Assembly: GCA_963932245.1 (NCBI GenBank)
Contig: OZ010746.1
Location: 102,845,066-102,909,065 of the forward strand
DNA from: Tachinus rufipes
Taxonomy: Eukaryota; Arthropoda; Insecta; Coleoptera; Staphylinidae
Length of the DNA stretch: 64,000 nucleotides
Direction of reading: 5' to 3'
A program made the position numbers and the translations under genes. Every line of letters starts with the position of its first letter. The first letter of the stretch is position 1. Shown piece by piece: positions 22,670 to 35,930 of the stretch. The notes below the pieces were generated by a model. The model did no database searches. It was not told the origin of the DNA and saw only the letters and a list, made by a program, of their open reading frames with translations.

Positions 22670-23289
22670 AAAGGGAATGAAAAAACTTTACGGCTTCTAT
22701 ACTAAACGTTCAACAACTTAAATATAAATATTTTTGTGAATGCATGGGGATTATGCTAAGAAGCTTATTTAATATGAAATTTAATATTATTTTAATTAAA
22801 AGTGATTAATGTTTTCATTAAAGTACAAACTCCGTATCAATATTTAGATATTCAAAGAACAACAACTCATTTACATAATGAAATAATATAGTTGGATATT
22901 GCAATCTATTCTTTTTGTTGCATGTAAGCTTTCTGCAGTAATTATAATTTGTTGTAAAAGTTGAATAATTGAATAGCGCATTGATTTAAATTATAAATTG
23001 GTATTATCGAAATCCTATAAATACATTTCAATTTGAAAATTGAATTTGCGCCGCTCAATTGATTCTGCTTTCATTGTGTTTATATCAGCAGTTTAACACT
23101 TCATTGTGGGCAATATCCATAATAACATTTGGTTTATCTTATTGAACGCATAATTAATTGCAAATTAGATGAGATTGTGATGAGATTAACGTGTAGTTAT
23201 CATGTGGCAGGTGGATGAATTTGTGGTTATCATTTGATTGGTAATTGGGAATTAGAAAGACCATTTCAAGGAGTTAAAAAGTTTTATTT

Positions 23290-23490
23290 TATTACTTTGA
23301 TTACTTTGAAGCACTTATTGAAAATTGTTTATAATCAATTTGAACAGTATTTATTGATTAGTTTTTGTTTTATACAAAATTTATTAAATTAATTGCTGGA
23401 ATTTCAAATTTAAGTTTTAAAATGTTTGAAAAAATGTTTCTAGTTTGAAATTTTTGATATATTGAATTGATGAAGCACTTATTGAAGCTT
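23290..23490 (-). repeat. Inverted single monomer of family B
   Basis: AAGCACTTATTGAAAATTG, GATTAGTTTTTGTTTTATAC and AATTAATTGCTGGAATTTCA are the reverse complements of the family B words found at 20.6-21.8 kb. A second reversed marker, TGAAGCACTTATTGAAGCTT, ends the block. The copy lies about 1.4 kb from the main array with the unique island between them, so the island is bracketed by inverted copies of one repeat. Confidence 0.8.
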
Positions 23491-23499
23491 GCTGATTAG

Positions 23500-24540
23500 C
23501 ACAATATGTTTCTTAAGATAATAAAATAATAAAAAGTTTTAAAATTTGATAATTAAACGGTTTTTGTAAGTTAAGAGTTTAAAAAAACGTTAAATTCTTA
23601 CTTAATTAGTTATAAAACAGAAACCAATCAAACGATTTTAATGAAATTTGCTAATTGGTAGCACATTATATTGCTTTATTTAATAAAATTACAAAATTTG
23701 CAAAAATTAGACGGTTAAATGGTTTTTATAAGTTCTTAATTAAAAAAACGGCTAAAGTTTTGCTTAATTGGATATAAAACCAAAACTAGTCGAAGGATTT
23801 TAATCAAATTTGCTAATTGATAGCATAATATGCTTAAAATTAAAAAATTACAAACATTGCAAAATGTTGACAATTAATTAGTTTTTTATAAGTTTTCAAT
23901 TTAAAATACGGCAAAATTCTTACGTAATCAGTTATAAAACCGAATCCAGTTAGACGATTTAAATTAAATTTGCTACTTGATAGCAAAATATATTGTTTAA
24001 CATATAAAAATTACAAAAATTGTAAAATTTTAACAAATTAAAGTTTTTTATTAATTTTTAATTAAAAAAACGGCAAAATTTTTGCGTAATTAGTTATAAA
24101 ACCAAAACCAATCGGGCGATTTTATTGAAATTTGCTAATTGGTAGCACAATATATTGCTTAAAATAATAAAATTTTAAAACTTTAAAAATTTTTACAATT
24201 AATTGGTTTTTGTAAGTTTTTAATTAAAAAAAACGGCAAAAATTTTGCGTAATTGGCTATAAAACAAAAACCAGTTGGGCGATTTTAATTAAACTTGCTA
24301 ATTGGTAGCACAATATGTTGCTAAAATAAAAAAAATTACAAAATTTGCAAAATTAGTTTTTTTGTAAGTTTTTAATTTAAAAAACGGCAAAATTTTTACG
24401 TAATCGGTTATAAAACCTAAACCAGTCGGGCGATTTTAATCAAATTTGTTAATTTGTAGCACAATATGTTGTTTAAAATAATGAAATTACAAATATTGTA
24501 TAATTTAGATATTTAAAACGTTTCTGTAAGTTTTTTAATT
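23500..24540. repeat. ~161 bp satellite array (family D)
   Basis: TATAAAACCAAAACCAATCG and variants recur at 23611, 23773, 23933, 24095, 24258 and 24409, a period of 151-163 bp. Each copy continues GCGATTTTAATGAAATTTGC and TAATTGGTAGCACAATAT. It aligns with families A and B over the core, and its TAAGTTTTTAATTAAAAA part grades into the following giant array. Confidence 0.88.
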
Positions 24541-26523
24541 AAAAATAAGTTTTTAGCCTGTTTTTTTAGGATTTAAGTAGTTTTTTTGCGTTAATTTTGA
24601 TAAACTTCTTATAGTAAACGTTGATTTGGAGCAAATTTTATATTAAAAATAAGTTTTTTGTGTAATATTTGGTATATTATATGTAGTAAACGTGATTTCT
24701 GAGCAAGTTTTATGCTAAAAATAAGTTTATTGCTCGTTTTTTTGCTGTAGTAAAGTTTTTTGCAAACATTTTGATACATTTTAGGTAGTAAACGATATTT
24801 TAGATCAAATTTTAAGCTCGAAATAAGTTTTTTTGTGACATTTTGATATGTTGTATGCAGTAAACGTGTATTTTAAGCAATTTTTTTGACAAAATAAGTT
24901 TTTTTACGCGTTTTTTATGTTGTAGTTAAGTTGTTTGCATTAATTTTATGTGGTTATTGTAGTTTTACAGTTATTTTTATGCCAAAAATAAGTTTTTACA
25001 GTGATTTTTAAGCTGTTAGTAGGTTTTCTGCCTCAATTTTGACTAATTTTAAATAATAAACGTAATTTTTGAAGCAAATTTTATGTTAAAAATGAGTTTT
25101 TTACAAACATTTTGATAAATGTTAGATGTGATAGGTCAAGTTTTGTGCTTAAAATAAGTTTTTTGACATTTTTGATATATTTTAGGCAATTTTAATAATA
25201 AAAATAATTTTTTTGCGCGTTTTTCCAGCTGTTAAATGGATTTTCTGCATCAATTTTGCCTAATTTCATGTGATAAAAGTGGTTTTAGATTAAATTTAAA
25301 AATAAAAATAATTGAAAAATAAGTTTCTTGTGCGACGTTTATGCTGTAAATAGGTTTTCTGCGTCAATTTTGATTAATTAATGTGGCTTTTGAACAAATT
25401 TTATATTATAAATAAGTTTTTTGCACGGTTTTTATGCTGTAAATGGTTTTTTTAACTAATTTTATATAGTTAACTTATTTTTGATAAAATTCAGAAATTT
25501 TAGAGCAGATTTTATGCTCAAAATAAGTTTTTTGTATCAATTTTGATCTATTTTATGTAATAAACATAGATTTTTAGCATCTTTTATTACAAAAATAATT
25601 TTTTTGCGCGTTTTTTTGCTGTCTTTGACTACTTTTATGGTTTTAGAGTAAATTTTATGTTAAAATCAAGTTTTTGCAAATATTTTGATAAATTTTAGGT
25701 AGTAAAAGTGATTTTAGGTAAAATTTTGTGCTTAAATTAAGTTTTTTGTGTTATTTTTTACATTTTTTATGCAGTAAACGTGTATTTTAGATAAATTTTA
25801 TGATGAAAATATTTTTTAGGGCAATTTTTATGCTGTAAATAGGTTTTTTGCATCAATTTTGGCCAATTTTATGTGGCCATGGTTTTAACTTTATGCTAAA
25901 AATAAGTTTTTAGCGTATTTTTACGCTGTAAATAGATTTTCTGCATCAATTTAAATCAACTTTATGTGGTAAACTTGATTTTAGAGTTAACTGTATCTTA
26001 AATATAAGTTTTTTGCATGTTTTTTATACTGCACATAGGTTTTATGCGTTAATTTTGATTACTTTCGTATAGTAAACGTAGATTCGTTGCAAATTTTATA
26101 TAAAAAATAAATTTTTGGTGTCAATTTTGGTATATTTTATTTAGTAAACGTGATTTTTGGGCGAATTTTATGATGAAAATAAGTTTTCTGCGCAATGTTC
26201 ATGCTGTAAATAGGTTTTCTGCGCTTTTTTTGCATAAATTTTAATCCTTTTCATGTAGTAAACTTGGCTTTAGGGTAAATTTTTTGCTGCTAAGAAGTTT
26301 TTTGCGTTTTTTTCACGCTTTAATTAGGTTTTTTGCGTAAGTTTTGACCAATTTCATATAGTTACCGTGGTTTTTGAGCAAATTTTATATTAAAAATAAG
26401 ATTTTTTTGGAAGTTTTTATATATTCTACGTAGTGAATGTGATTTTTGAGCAAATTTTTAGCTAAAAATAAGTTTTTTGCAAACATTTTGACAAATTTTA
26501 AGTGATTTTAGAGCAAGTTTTAT

Positions 26524-26612
26524 GAAATAATAAATTATTTTACGTTTTTTACATTTTTTATCACAAATTACTAGTTTTGGCTATACTAGAAGCTTCTACA
26601 GATGTAATAAGT
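26524..26612. repeat. Higher-order marker, copy 1
   Basis: GAAATAATAAATTATTTTAC followed by CTAGTTTTGGCTATACTAGA and the palindrome AGAAGCTTCT is a non-satellite word inside the big array. It recurs at 35819 and 42013. This copy lacks about 17 bases (GATCTCACAAATAA) that the other two carry. The palindrome also fits a heat-shock-element-like GAANNTTC pattern, with no other evidence for function. Confidence 0.8.
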
Positions 26613-29010
26613 TTTTAATTGTCATGCTTAAAATAACTTTTTAGTATCATTTTAAACATATTTTATGTAGTAAACGTGAGTTTTAGTTGAATTTTATGGT
26701 ATAAATAAGTTTTTTGTGCGTTTGACGTAATTTTAAAGCAATTTTTATGCATAAAATAAGTTTAGTGTGTAAATTTTGATATATTTTATGTAGTTAAAGT
26801 GAATTTTAAGCAAATAAAATGTCAAAATTAAGGTTTTTTTGCATTTTTTATGCTGTAAAAATAAATTTTAACCATTTTCATGTTCTAAACGTGGTTTTAG
26901 AGTAAATTTGATACACATAAAAGGTTTTTTGCTTGTTTTTAATGCTGTAATTAGGTTTTTTTGCATAAATTTTGACCATTTTCATATAATAAACGTAGTT
27001 TTGAAGCTTAATGCTAAAAATAAGTTTTTTTGTGTCAGTTTTGAAATATTTAAAGTAGAAAACCCGATATTGGAGCAATTTTATACTGTAAATATGTTTT
27101 CTGCAAACAATTTGATAAAAACGTAATTTCATGGCAAATTTTATGCTTAAAATACGTTTTTTGTGTCATTTTTGATATATTTTGTGTAGTAAACGTCAAT
27201 TTCAGTCGAATTTTGTGATGAAAATAAGTTTTTTGCGCGTTTCTTATGCTGTGAATAGGATTTCTGCATTAATTTAGACCAATTTTATGTGGTAAACTTA
27301 ATTTTAGAGTTGCTTTTATGCTAAAAATAAGTTTTTTTATACTGCAATCCGCTTTTTTGCGTCAATTTTGACAAATTTTATACAGTTAAAGTGATTTTGG
27401 AGCAATATTTTAATTAAAAATAAAGTATGTTGATTAAATTTTGATATATTTCATGAAGTAAACGTAATTTTACAAGCAATAATTATGTTAAAAATAAATT
27501 TTTTGCTCGTTTTTTATGCCGTAAATAAGTTTTCTGCAAATGTTTTGATAATATTCAGATGGTAAACGTAATTTTTGAGCAAATTTTTTGTTTAAAATAA
27601 GTTTTTTGTGTAAATTTTGATATTTTATGTAGTAAACGTAAATTTTAAGCAATTTTTATGACGAAAATAGGTTTTCTGCATGAATTTTGATTAATTTTGT
27701 GTTGTAATTGTGATATTAGAGTTCTTTTAATGCTAAAAACAAGTTTTTAGAACGTTTTTATGCTGTAAATAGGTTTTCTGCGTCAATTTTAAACATTTTT
27801 TTTTATAGTAAACGGGGTTTTGAAGCAAATTTTGTATTAAAATTAAGTTTTGAGTGTCAGTTTTGATATATTTTATGTAACAAACGTAAATTTTAAGCGA
27901 TTTTTATGACGAAAATAGGGTTTTTGCATTGATTTTGATTAATTTTGTGTGGTAATTGTGATTTTTAAGTTTTTTAATGTTAAAAACAAGTTTTTAGAGT
28001 GTTTTTTGCTGTAAATAGAATTTTTGCGCCAATTTTTAAACAATTTTATGTAGTAAACGGGATTTTTGAGCAAATTTTATGTTAAAAATAAGTTTTCTTT
28101 GCGTTTTTTATGATGTAAATAAGTTTTTTGCAAACAATTTGATGAAAGTCAGGTATTAAACAAGTTTTTAAAGCAAATTTTATGCTTAAAATAAGTTTTT
28201 TGTGTCAATTTTGATATATTTTATTTAGTAAACGTGATTTTTGAGCAAATTTTATGTTAAAAATAAGTTGTCTGCTCGTTTTTCATGCAGTAAATAAGTT
28301 TTTTGCAATAATTTTGATAAATTTCGGGTAGTAAACGTAATTTTAGAGCAAATTTCATGCTTAAAATATTGTTTTTGTGTAACTTTTGATATATTTTATG
28401 TGGAAAACGTGCATTTTGGGCGAGTTTTATGATAAAAATAAGTTTTTTGAGCTTTTTCATGCAGTAGTTAGGTTTTTTGCATTATTTTGACCAATTTCAA
28501 ATAGCAACGTGGTTTTGGACAAAATATTATGGTAAAAATAAAAAAAATGGTGTCAGTTTTAATATATTTTATGTAGTTATTTTGGTTTCGGAGCTTTTAT
28601 GTTGCAAATAAATTTTCTAGAATTAGTTTGATAAATTTCATGCAGTTTACGTAATTTTATAGCAAATTTTATGTTAAAAAATGTTTTTTTTTGTGTCATT
28701 TCTGATATATTATATTTTTACGTGACTTTAGTCGGATTTTATGATGAAATTAAGTTTTTTGCGCGTTTTTTATGCTGTAAATACGTTTTTTGCATCAATT
28801 TGACTAATTTTAAGTGGTAAACGTTAGTTTAGAGTTAACTTTATGCTAAAAATATATTTTTAGCGTCTTTTTATGCTGAAAATAGTTTTTTTTTGTTGTT
28901 AATTTTGACCAATTTCATATAGATTTTTAGCAAATTTTATGTAAAAATAAGTTTTTTGAGCCAATTTTGATTTATTTTATGAAGAAAACGTGACTTTAGA
29001 GCAAATTTTA

Positions 29011-29196
29011 TGCTAAAAATGAGTTTTCTGCGCGTTTTTATGCCGTAAATAAGTTTTTTTGCAAACATTTTACGTAGTAAACGTAATTTTAGAACAAATT
29101 TTATGCTAAAAATGAGTTTTCTGCGCGTTTTTATGCCGTAAATAAGTTTTTTTGCAAACATTTTACGTAGTAAACGTAATTTTAGAACAAATTTCA
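29011..29196. repeat. 93 bp perfect local duplication
   Basis: TGCTAAAAATGAGTTTTCTG begins at 29011 and again at 29104. The sequence between, including TTTTTTTGCAAACATTTTAC and GTAGTAAACGTAATTTTAGA, is repeated without visible differences. It represents the newest unequal exchange of a single long half-unit in this part of the array. Confidence 0.8.
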
Positions 29197-31345
29197 TGCT
29201 TAAAATAAGTTTTCAAATGCAAATTTTAAGTTTTTTTGCGATTTTTTCATTCTGTAAGTAGGTTTTTTGAATTTTTGTGTGTCAATTTTAACCATTTTTA
29301 TGCGGTCAACTTTGGTTTAGAGTAAATTTTATGCTAAAAAAAAGTTTTTTGCGTTTTTTTTTATGCCAATTTCTGCATCAATTTTGACTATTTTCAGATA
29401 GTAAACGTGATTTTGTACTAATTTTATGTTAAAAATTAAAAAAAATGTGTCAGTTTTGATATATTTTATGTAGTAAACCTGATTTTGGAGCAAATTTCAT
29501 GCTTTCTGCAAATAATTTGATAAATTTCATGCAGTCAACGTCATTTTATGCTTAAATAAGTTTTTTTACAAACATTTTGACTAATTTCATATAATAAAAG
29601 TGATTTTGGAATTGTTAAGATGTTACAAATTTCTTTTTTAAGTCTTTTTTGATGTTTATTATGTTGTAAACGTGAATTTCAGGCAAATTTTTGATGCAAA
29701 TAACTATTTTGTGCGATTTTTATGTTTTCTGAATTAGTTTCATGAGGTAAGCGTGGTTTTACAGTTAACCTAATTTTAAAAATGAGTTTTTTTGAGTGTT
29801 ATCATAGTTTTCTGCGTCAATTTGAACCAATTTTGTATAGTTTTTGATATATCTTATGCAATAAACGTGATTTTTTAACAAGTTTTTTGCTAAAAATAAG
29901 GTTTTTGAGTGTTTTTCACGTTGCAAATAAGTTTTTTGCAAATATTTTGACAAATTTCAGGTAATAAACGTGATTTTAAAGTCAAGTTAAGTTTTTTTGT
30001 ATCATTTTTAATATGTTTTATGTAGTAAACTCGAATTTTGGGCGAATTATATGTTGAAAATAACTTTATTGCGGTAAACATAAAAAAAAATTAAAAATAA
30101 TTTTTTGCGCGATGTTTATGCTATAAATAGGTATTTTTGCGTAAATTTTGACTAAATTCATATAGTAAACGTGGATTTGGAGCAAATTTTATATTAAAAA
30201 TAAGTTTTTTGTGTCAAATTTGATATATTTTATTTATTAAACAAAATTTTTGAACACATTTTATGCTAAAAATTAGTTTTTTGCGCGTTTTTCATGCGGT
30301 ACACAAGTTTTTTGCAAACATTTTGATACATTTTAGGTAGTAAATGTGATTTTAGAGCAAATTGTATGCTTAAAATAAGTTTTTTGTATAGTTTTTGACT
30401 TATTTTATGAAGTAAACGTGATTTTTGAGAAAAATTTGATGATATAAATAAGTTTTTTACGCGTTTTTATGATAAAAATAGGTTTTCTGGAATAATTTTG
30501 ACAAATTTTTTGTAGTAGTGGAGTTAGAAATACTTTTATGTCAAATATAAGTTTTTTGCATGTTTTTTAAGCTCTAAATAGGTTTTTAAAGTAAATTTTG
30601 ACCAAATTCATATACTAAACGTTAATTTGGAGCAAATTTTATGCTTAAAATTAAGTTTGCTGCGTGTTTTTCATGCAGTAAATAAGTTTTTTGCGACTTT
30701 TTTGATACATTTTTGGTAATTAAAGTTATTTTAGATCAAATTTTATATTTAAAATAAATAGTAAACGTGAATTTTAGCCTAATTTTATGACAAAAATAAG
30801 TTTTTTGCTTGATTTTCACGTTGTAAATAGGTATTCTGCGTCAACTTGGGTCAAGTAAATAGTGAATTTGGAGCAAATTTATGTTGAAAATAAGTTTTTT
30901 GTGTAATTTTTGTTAAATTTTATGTAGTAAGCTTGAATTTTATGACGGAAATAAGTGTTTTACGCGTTTTTCATGCTGTACATAGATTTTCTGTATCAAT
31001 TTAGACCAATTTTTTTGTGGAAAACGTGATTTTTCAGTTAGTTTAATGCTAAAAATTAGTATTTAGGGCCTTTTTCATGCAGTAAATAGGTTTTTACCGT
31101 CAATTTTAATTAATTTCATATAGTAAACGTGATTTTCGAGCAAGTTTTATGCTAAAAATAAGTTTATTGCGCATTTTTTTTTTGCTGTAGTAAAGTTTTT
31201 TGCAAACATTTTGATACATTTTAGGTAGTATACGTTATTTTAGATCAAATTTTATGCTTGAAATAAGTTTTTTGTGAGATTTTGATATGTTGTATGCAGT
31301 AAACGTGTATTTCAAGCAAATTTTTTGACAAAAATAAGTTTTTTT

Positions 31346-31545
31346 CTATACGCTCTCCCACTCCCCAACCCGCCTTGCCAGCGTGGGGTTTTACGGCTAA
31401 AACCTTCTCTGAGGAGTGATGAATTCTCTCCAGTGGTTCGGAATCCACTTAAAACTGTAGGTCCCTTGTAATGTAAGTTGCCAGCATTACAAGCAGAGAA
31501 GAGGCTAAGACGCCAGCAGTGGCGTATGAATGGCTGACGAAGAAG
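31346..31545 (+). mobile_element. 200 bp retroposed insert (SINE or LINE 3' end)
   Basis: This GC-richer block is foreign to the array. It runs from CTATACGCTCTCCC to GGCTGACGAAG and ends in a short GAA repeat. It is flanked by AAGTTTTTT (31336-31345 and 31546-31554), a 9-10 bp target duplication. Paralogous copies of the same satellite segment near 24885 and 54685 lack it, showing the empty site. The variable-length duplication and simple 3' tail indicate target-primed reverse transcription. TTGCCAGCGTGG and GGTTCGGAATCC weakly resemble the A and B boxes of a tRNA-derived SINE, but a truncated LINE tail fits equally well. The 67-codon frame over it is incidental. Confidence 0.75.
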
Positions 31546-34500
31546 AAGTTTTTTACGCGTTTTTCATGTTTTCAATTTTATGTGGTTATTGGAGTTTTAC
31601 AGTTATTTTTATGCTAAAAATAAGTTTTTACAGTGATTTTTAAGCTGTAAGTAGGTTTTCTGTCTCAATTTTGACCAATTTCATATAGGAAATGTGGTTT
31701 TGGAGCAAATTTTGTATAAAAAATAAGTTTTTTGTGTAAATTTTGATATATTTTATAAAGTAAACGTAATTTTTGAGCAAATTTTATGCTAAAATTAAAA
31801 TTACTGGACGTTTTTATGCAATAATCAAGTTTTTTGCAAACATTTTGATAAATTTTAGGTAGTAAACGTGGTTTTAGATCAAATTTTATGTTAAAAATAA
31901 GTATTTAGTGTAATTTTTGATATATTTTATCTAGTAAACGTGAATTTTGAGCAAATTTTATGATAAAATTATTTTTTGTGTGTTTATTTTAATGTTTTAT
32001 GTAGAAAACGTAATTTTTAAGCAAATTTGATCAAGAAAATAAGTTTTTTGCGCGTTTTTTATGCTGTAAATAGGTTTTTTGCATAAATTTTGACTAATTT
32101 TATGTGGTAAACGTTGGGTTAGAGTTAAGTGTATGCTTAGCGTTTTTTTATGCTGTAAATAGGTTTTTTTGTTAATTTGAACAATTTCATATAGATTTTT
32201 AGCAAATTTTATGAAGAAAACGTGACTTTAGATCAAATTTTATGCTAAAAATGAGTTTTCTGAGCGTTTTTATGCTGTAAATACGTTTTTTGCAAACATT
32301 TTTGGTAGTAAACGTAATTTTAGAAAAAATTTCATACTTAAAATAAGTTTTTTTGAAATTTGATGAAAAAAAAAAGTTTTTTGCGCGTTTTTATACTGTT
32401 ACTAGGATTTTTGCATCGATTTTGACCAGTTTCAGATAGTAAACGTGATTTTGGATTAATTTTATATTAAAAATTAAAAAAATTATGTCAGTTTTGATAT
32501 ATTTTATGCAGTAAACCTGATTTTGGAGCAAATTTTATGCTGTAAATAAGTTTTGTGCAAATAATTTGATAAATTTCATGCAGTCATTTTATAGCAATTT
32601 TTTTTAACAAACATTTTCATTCATTTCTTATAATAAAAGTGATTTTGGAATTGTTGAGATGTTAGAAATAATTTTTTTAAGTCTTTTTTGATGTTATTTA
32701 TGTTGTAATCGTGAATTTCAGGCAAATTTTATGATGGTAATAATTATTTTGTGCGATTTTTATGGTTTCTGAATCAGTTTCAAGAGGTAAATGTGGTTTT
32801 ACAGTTACCCTAATTTTAAAAATGAGTATTTTTGCGTGTTATCACTAGGTTTTCTGCGTCAACTTTAACCAATTTTATATAGTTTTTGATATATTTTATG
32901 CAATAACTGTGATTTTTTAACAAGTTTTATGCTAAAAATAAGGTTTCTGAGTGTTTTTCACGTTGAAAATAAGTTTTTTGCAAATATTTTGCAAATTTTA
33001 GGTAATAAACGTGATTTTAAAGTCAAGTTAAGGTTTTTTGGATCATTTTTAATATGTTTTGTGTACTAAACCCGAATTTCGGGCAAATTATATGTTTAAT
33101 TTTATGTGATAAACGTTAAAAAAATAAAAAATAAGTTTTTTGCGCGATGTTTATGCTGTAAATAGGTTTTCTGAGTAATTTTTGAATAATTTCATATAGT
33201 AAACGTGGATTTGAAGCAAATTTTATATTAAAAATAAGCTTTTTGTGTCAATTTTGATATATTTTATTTAGCAAACGAAATTTTTGAACATATTTTATGC
33301 TAAAAATGAGTTTTTTGCGCGTTTTTTATGCGGTAAACAAGTTTTTTGTAAACATATTTATACATTTTAGGTAGCAAACGTGATTTTAGGTATAATTTTA
33401 TGTTTAAAATAAGTTTTTTGTATAGTTTTTGACTTATTTTATTGATTTTTGAGACTTTGATGATATAAATAAGTTTTTTACGAGTTTTTCATGATAAAAA
33501 TAGGTTTTTTAGAGTAATTTTGACTAATTTTATGTAGTAATTGTGGATTTAGAAATACTTTTATGTCAAAAATAAGTTTTTTACGCGTTTTTTGTGCTGT
33601 AATAAGGTTTTCTGTATCAATTTAGACCAATTTTATATGGAAAACGTGATTTTTGAGTTAGTTTTATGCTAAAAAGAAGTTTTGTTGTATAAATTTTGTT
33701 ATATTTTGTGTAGTAAACGTGATTTCCGAGCAAATTGTATGCTAAAAAATAAGCTTTCTACGTTTATTCTGCTGTAAATAAGTTTTTTGCAATTTTTTTA
33801 ACAAATTACAGGTAAAAAACGAAATTTTAGATCAAATTTTATGCTCAAAATAAGTTTTTTGTATACGTTTGATACATTTTATGTAGTAAACGTAAATTTC
33901 GGGCAAATTTTTTGATGATAATTACTTTATTGTGCAATATTTATGCTGTAAATGGAATTTTTGGGCAAATTTGGTGATGAAAGTAAGTTTTTTTGTGCAA
34001 TTTTCATGCTGCAAGTAGGTTTTCTGCATTTTTTTGCATTAATTTTGACTACTTACGTTTGGTAAACGTGGTTTTAGAGTAAATTTAGAAGATTTGTGAG
34101 CGTTTTTCATGCTGTAAGTAAATTTTCTGCAAACATTTTGATAAATTTCAGGTTGTAAACGTAATTTTAGATCAAATTTTATGTTAAGTTTTTGTGTGTG
34201 TGTTAATTTTGAAAGATTTTTTTAGTAAACGTGAATTTTAAGCAAGTTAAAAAGTTTTTTGTTAGATTTTTATGTTGTAAATAGGTTTTCTGTATCAGTT
34301 TTGACTATTTTTATGTGGTAAACGTGGTTTTAGAGTAAATTTGATGCCAAACAGATGTTTTTTTTGCGTTTTTTATGTTTTAATTAGGTTTTATGCATCA
34401 ATTTTGACTAATTTCAGATAGTAAACGTAATTTTTGAAGCAAATTTTATGTTAAAAATGAGTTTTTTACAAACATTTTGATAAATGTTAGATGTTAAACG

Positions 34501-35818
34501 TTTTTTGACATTTTTGATATATTTTATGTCGTAAATATGAATTTTAGGCAATTTTAATAATAAAAATAATTTTTTTGCGCGTTTTTCCAGCTGTTAAATG
34601 GATTTTCTGCATCAATTTTGCCTAATTTCATGTGATAAAAGTGGTTTTAGATTAAATTAAAAAATAAAAATAAATGAAAATAATTTTTTTTGCGCAATGT
34701 TTATGCTGTAAATAGGTTTTCTACGTCAATTTTGATCAATTAATGTGGATTTTGAACAAGTTTTTTGCACGGTTTTTATGCCGTAAATGTTTTTTTTTAC
34801 TAATTTCATATAGTTAACTTGTTTTTGACAAAATTCAAAAATTTTAGAGCAGATTTTAGGCTCAAAATAAGTTTTTTGTATCAATTTTGATCTATTTTAT
34901 GCAATAAACATGGATTTTTAGCGGTTTTTATCGCAAAAATAATTTTTTGCGCGTTTTTTTGGTGTAAATGTTTTTTTTGTGTTAAATTTTGACTATTTTC
35001 ATGGTTTACTCTAAAATTTTATGTTAAAATCAAGTTTTTGCAAACATTTTGATAAATTTTAGGCAGTAAAAGTGATTTTAGGTCAAATTTTGTGCTTAAA
35101 TTAAGTTTTTCGTGTTATTTTTTACATTTTTTATGCATTAAACGTGAATTTTAGATAAATTTTATGATAAAAATATTTTTTGGGGCAATTTTTATGCTGT
35201 AAATTGGCCAATTTTGTGTGGCAAACATGATTTTAGAGTTTTATGCTAAAAATAAGTTTTTAGCGTATTTTTTACGCTGTAAATAGATTTTCTGCATCAA
35301 TTTAAATCAACTTTATGTGGTAAACTTGATTTTAGAGTTAACTGTATCTTAAAAATAAGTTTTTTGCATGTTTTTTATACTGCACGTAGGTTTTATGAGT
35401 TTATTTTGATTACTTTCATACTTTTGTATCAGTTTTGTATATTTTACGTGATTTTTGGGCAAATTTTGTGATGAAATTAAGTTTTTTTGCGCAATGTTCA
35501 TGCTGTAAATAGGTTTTCTCCAATTTTTTGCATAAATTTTAATCCTTTTCATGTAGTAAATTTGGCTTTAGGGTAAATTTTATGCTGCGAAAAAGTTTTT
35601 TGCGTTTTATTTACGCTATTAGGTTTTTTGCTTAAGTTTTGACCAATTTCATATAGTTACCGTGGTTTTTGAGCAAATTTTATATTAAAAATAAGATTTT
35701 TTTGGAAGTTTTTATATATTCTACGTAGTGAATGTGATTTTTGAGCAAATTTTTAGCTAAAAATAAGTTTTTTGCAAACATTTTGACAAATTTTAAGTGA
35801 TTTTAGAGCAAGTTTTAT

Positions 35819-35930
35819 GAAATAATAAATTATTTTACGTTTTTTACATTTTTTATCACAAATTTGATCTCACAAATAAATTACTAGTTTTGGCTCTACT
35901 AGAAGCTTCTACAGATGTAATAAGATTTTA
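35819..35930. repeat. Higher-order marker, copy 2
   Basis: This is the same word as at 26524, with the additional GATCTCACAAATAA segment and GGCTCTACTAGAAGCTTCTA. It lies 9.3 kb after copy 1 and 6.2 kb before copy 3. Confidence 0.8.

Larger units (their letters stand above)
21851..23290. other. Unique island between satellite blocks
   Basis: This is non-repetitive DNA with mixed composition. It includes two short hairpins and a TATA box (listed separately), and a 17-codon ATG frame at about 22260 (MASPINIDSRGQLDDDH) in a good start context but with no other support. No protein-coding gene or RNA gene was recognised. It may hold regulatory DNA or exons too short to identify by eye. Confidence 0.4.

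Noticed and set aside
26571..26600. Heat-shock element in the higher-order marker
   Set aside because: AGAAGCTTCT fits the pattern, but one short palindrome in satellite DNA with no linked gene is insufficient.
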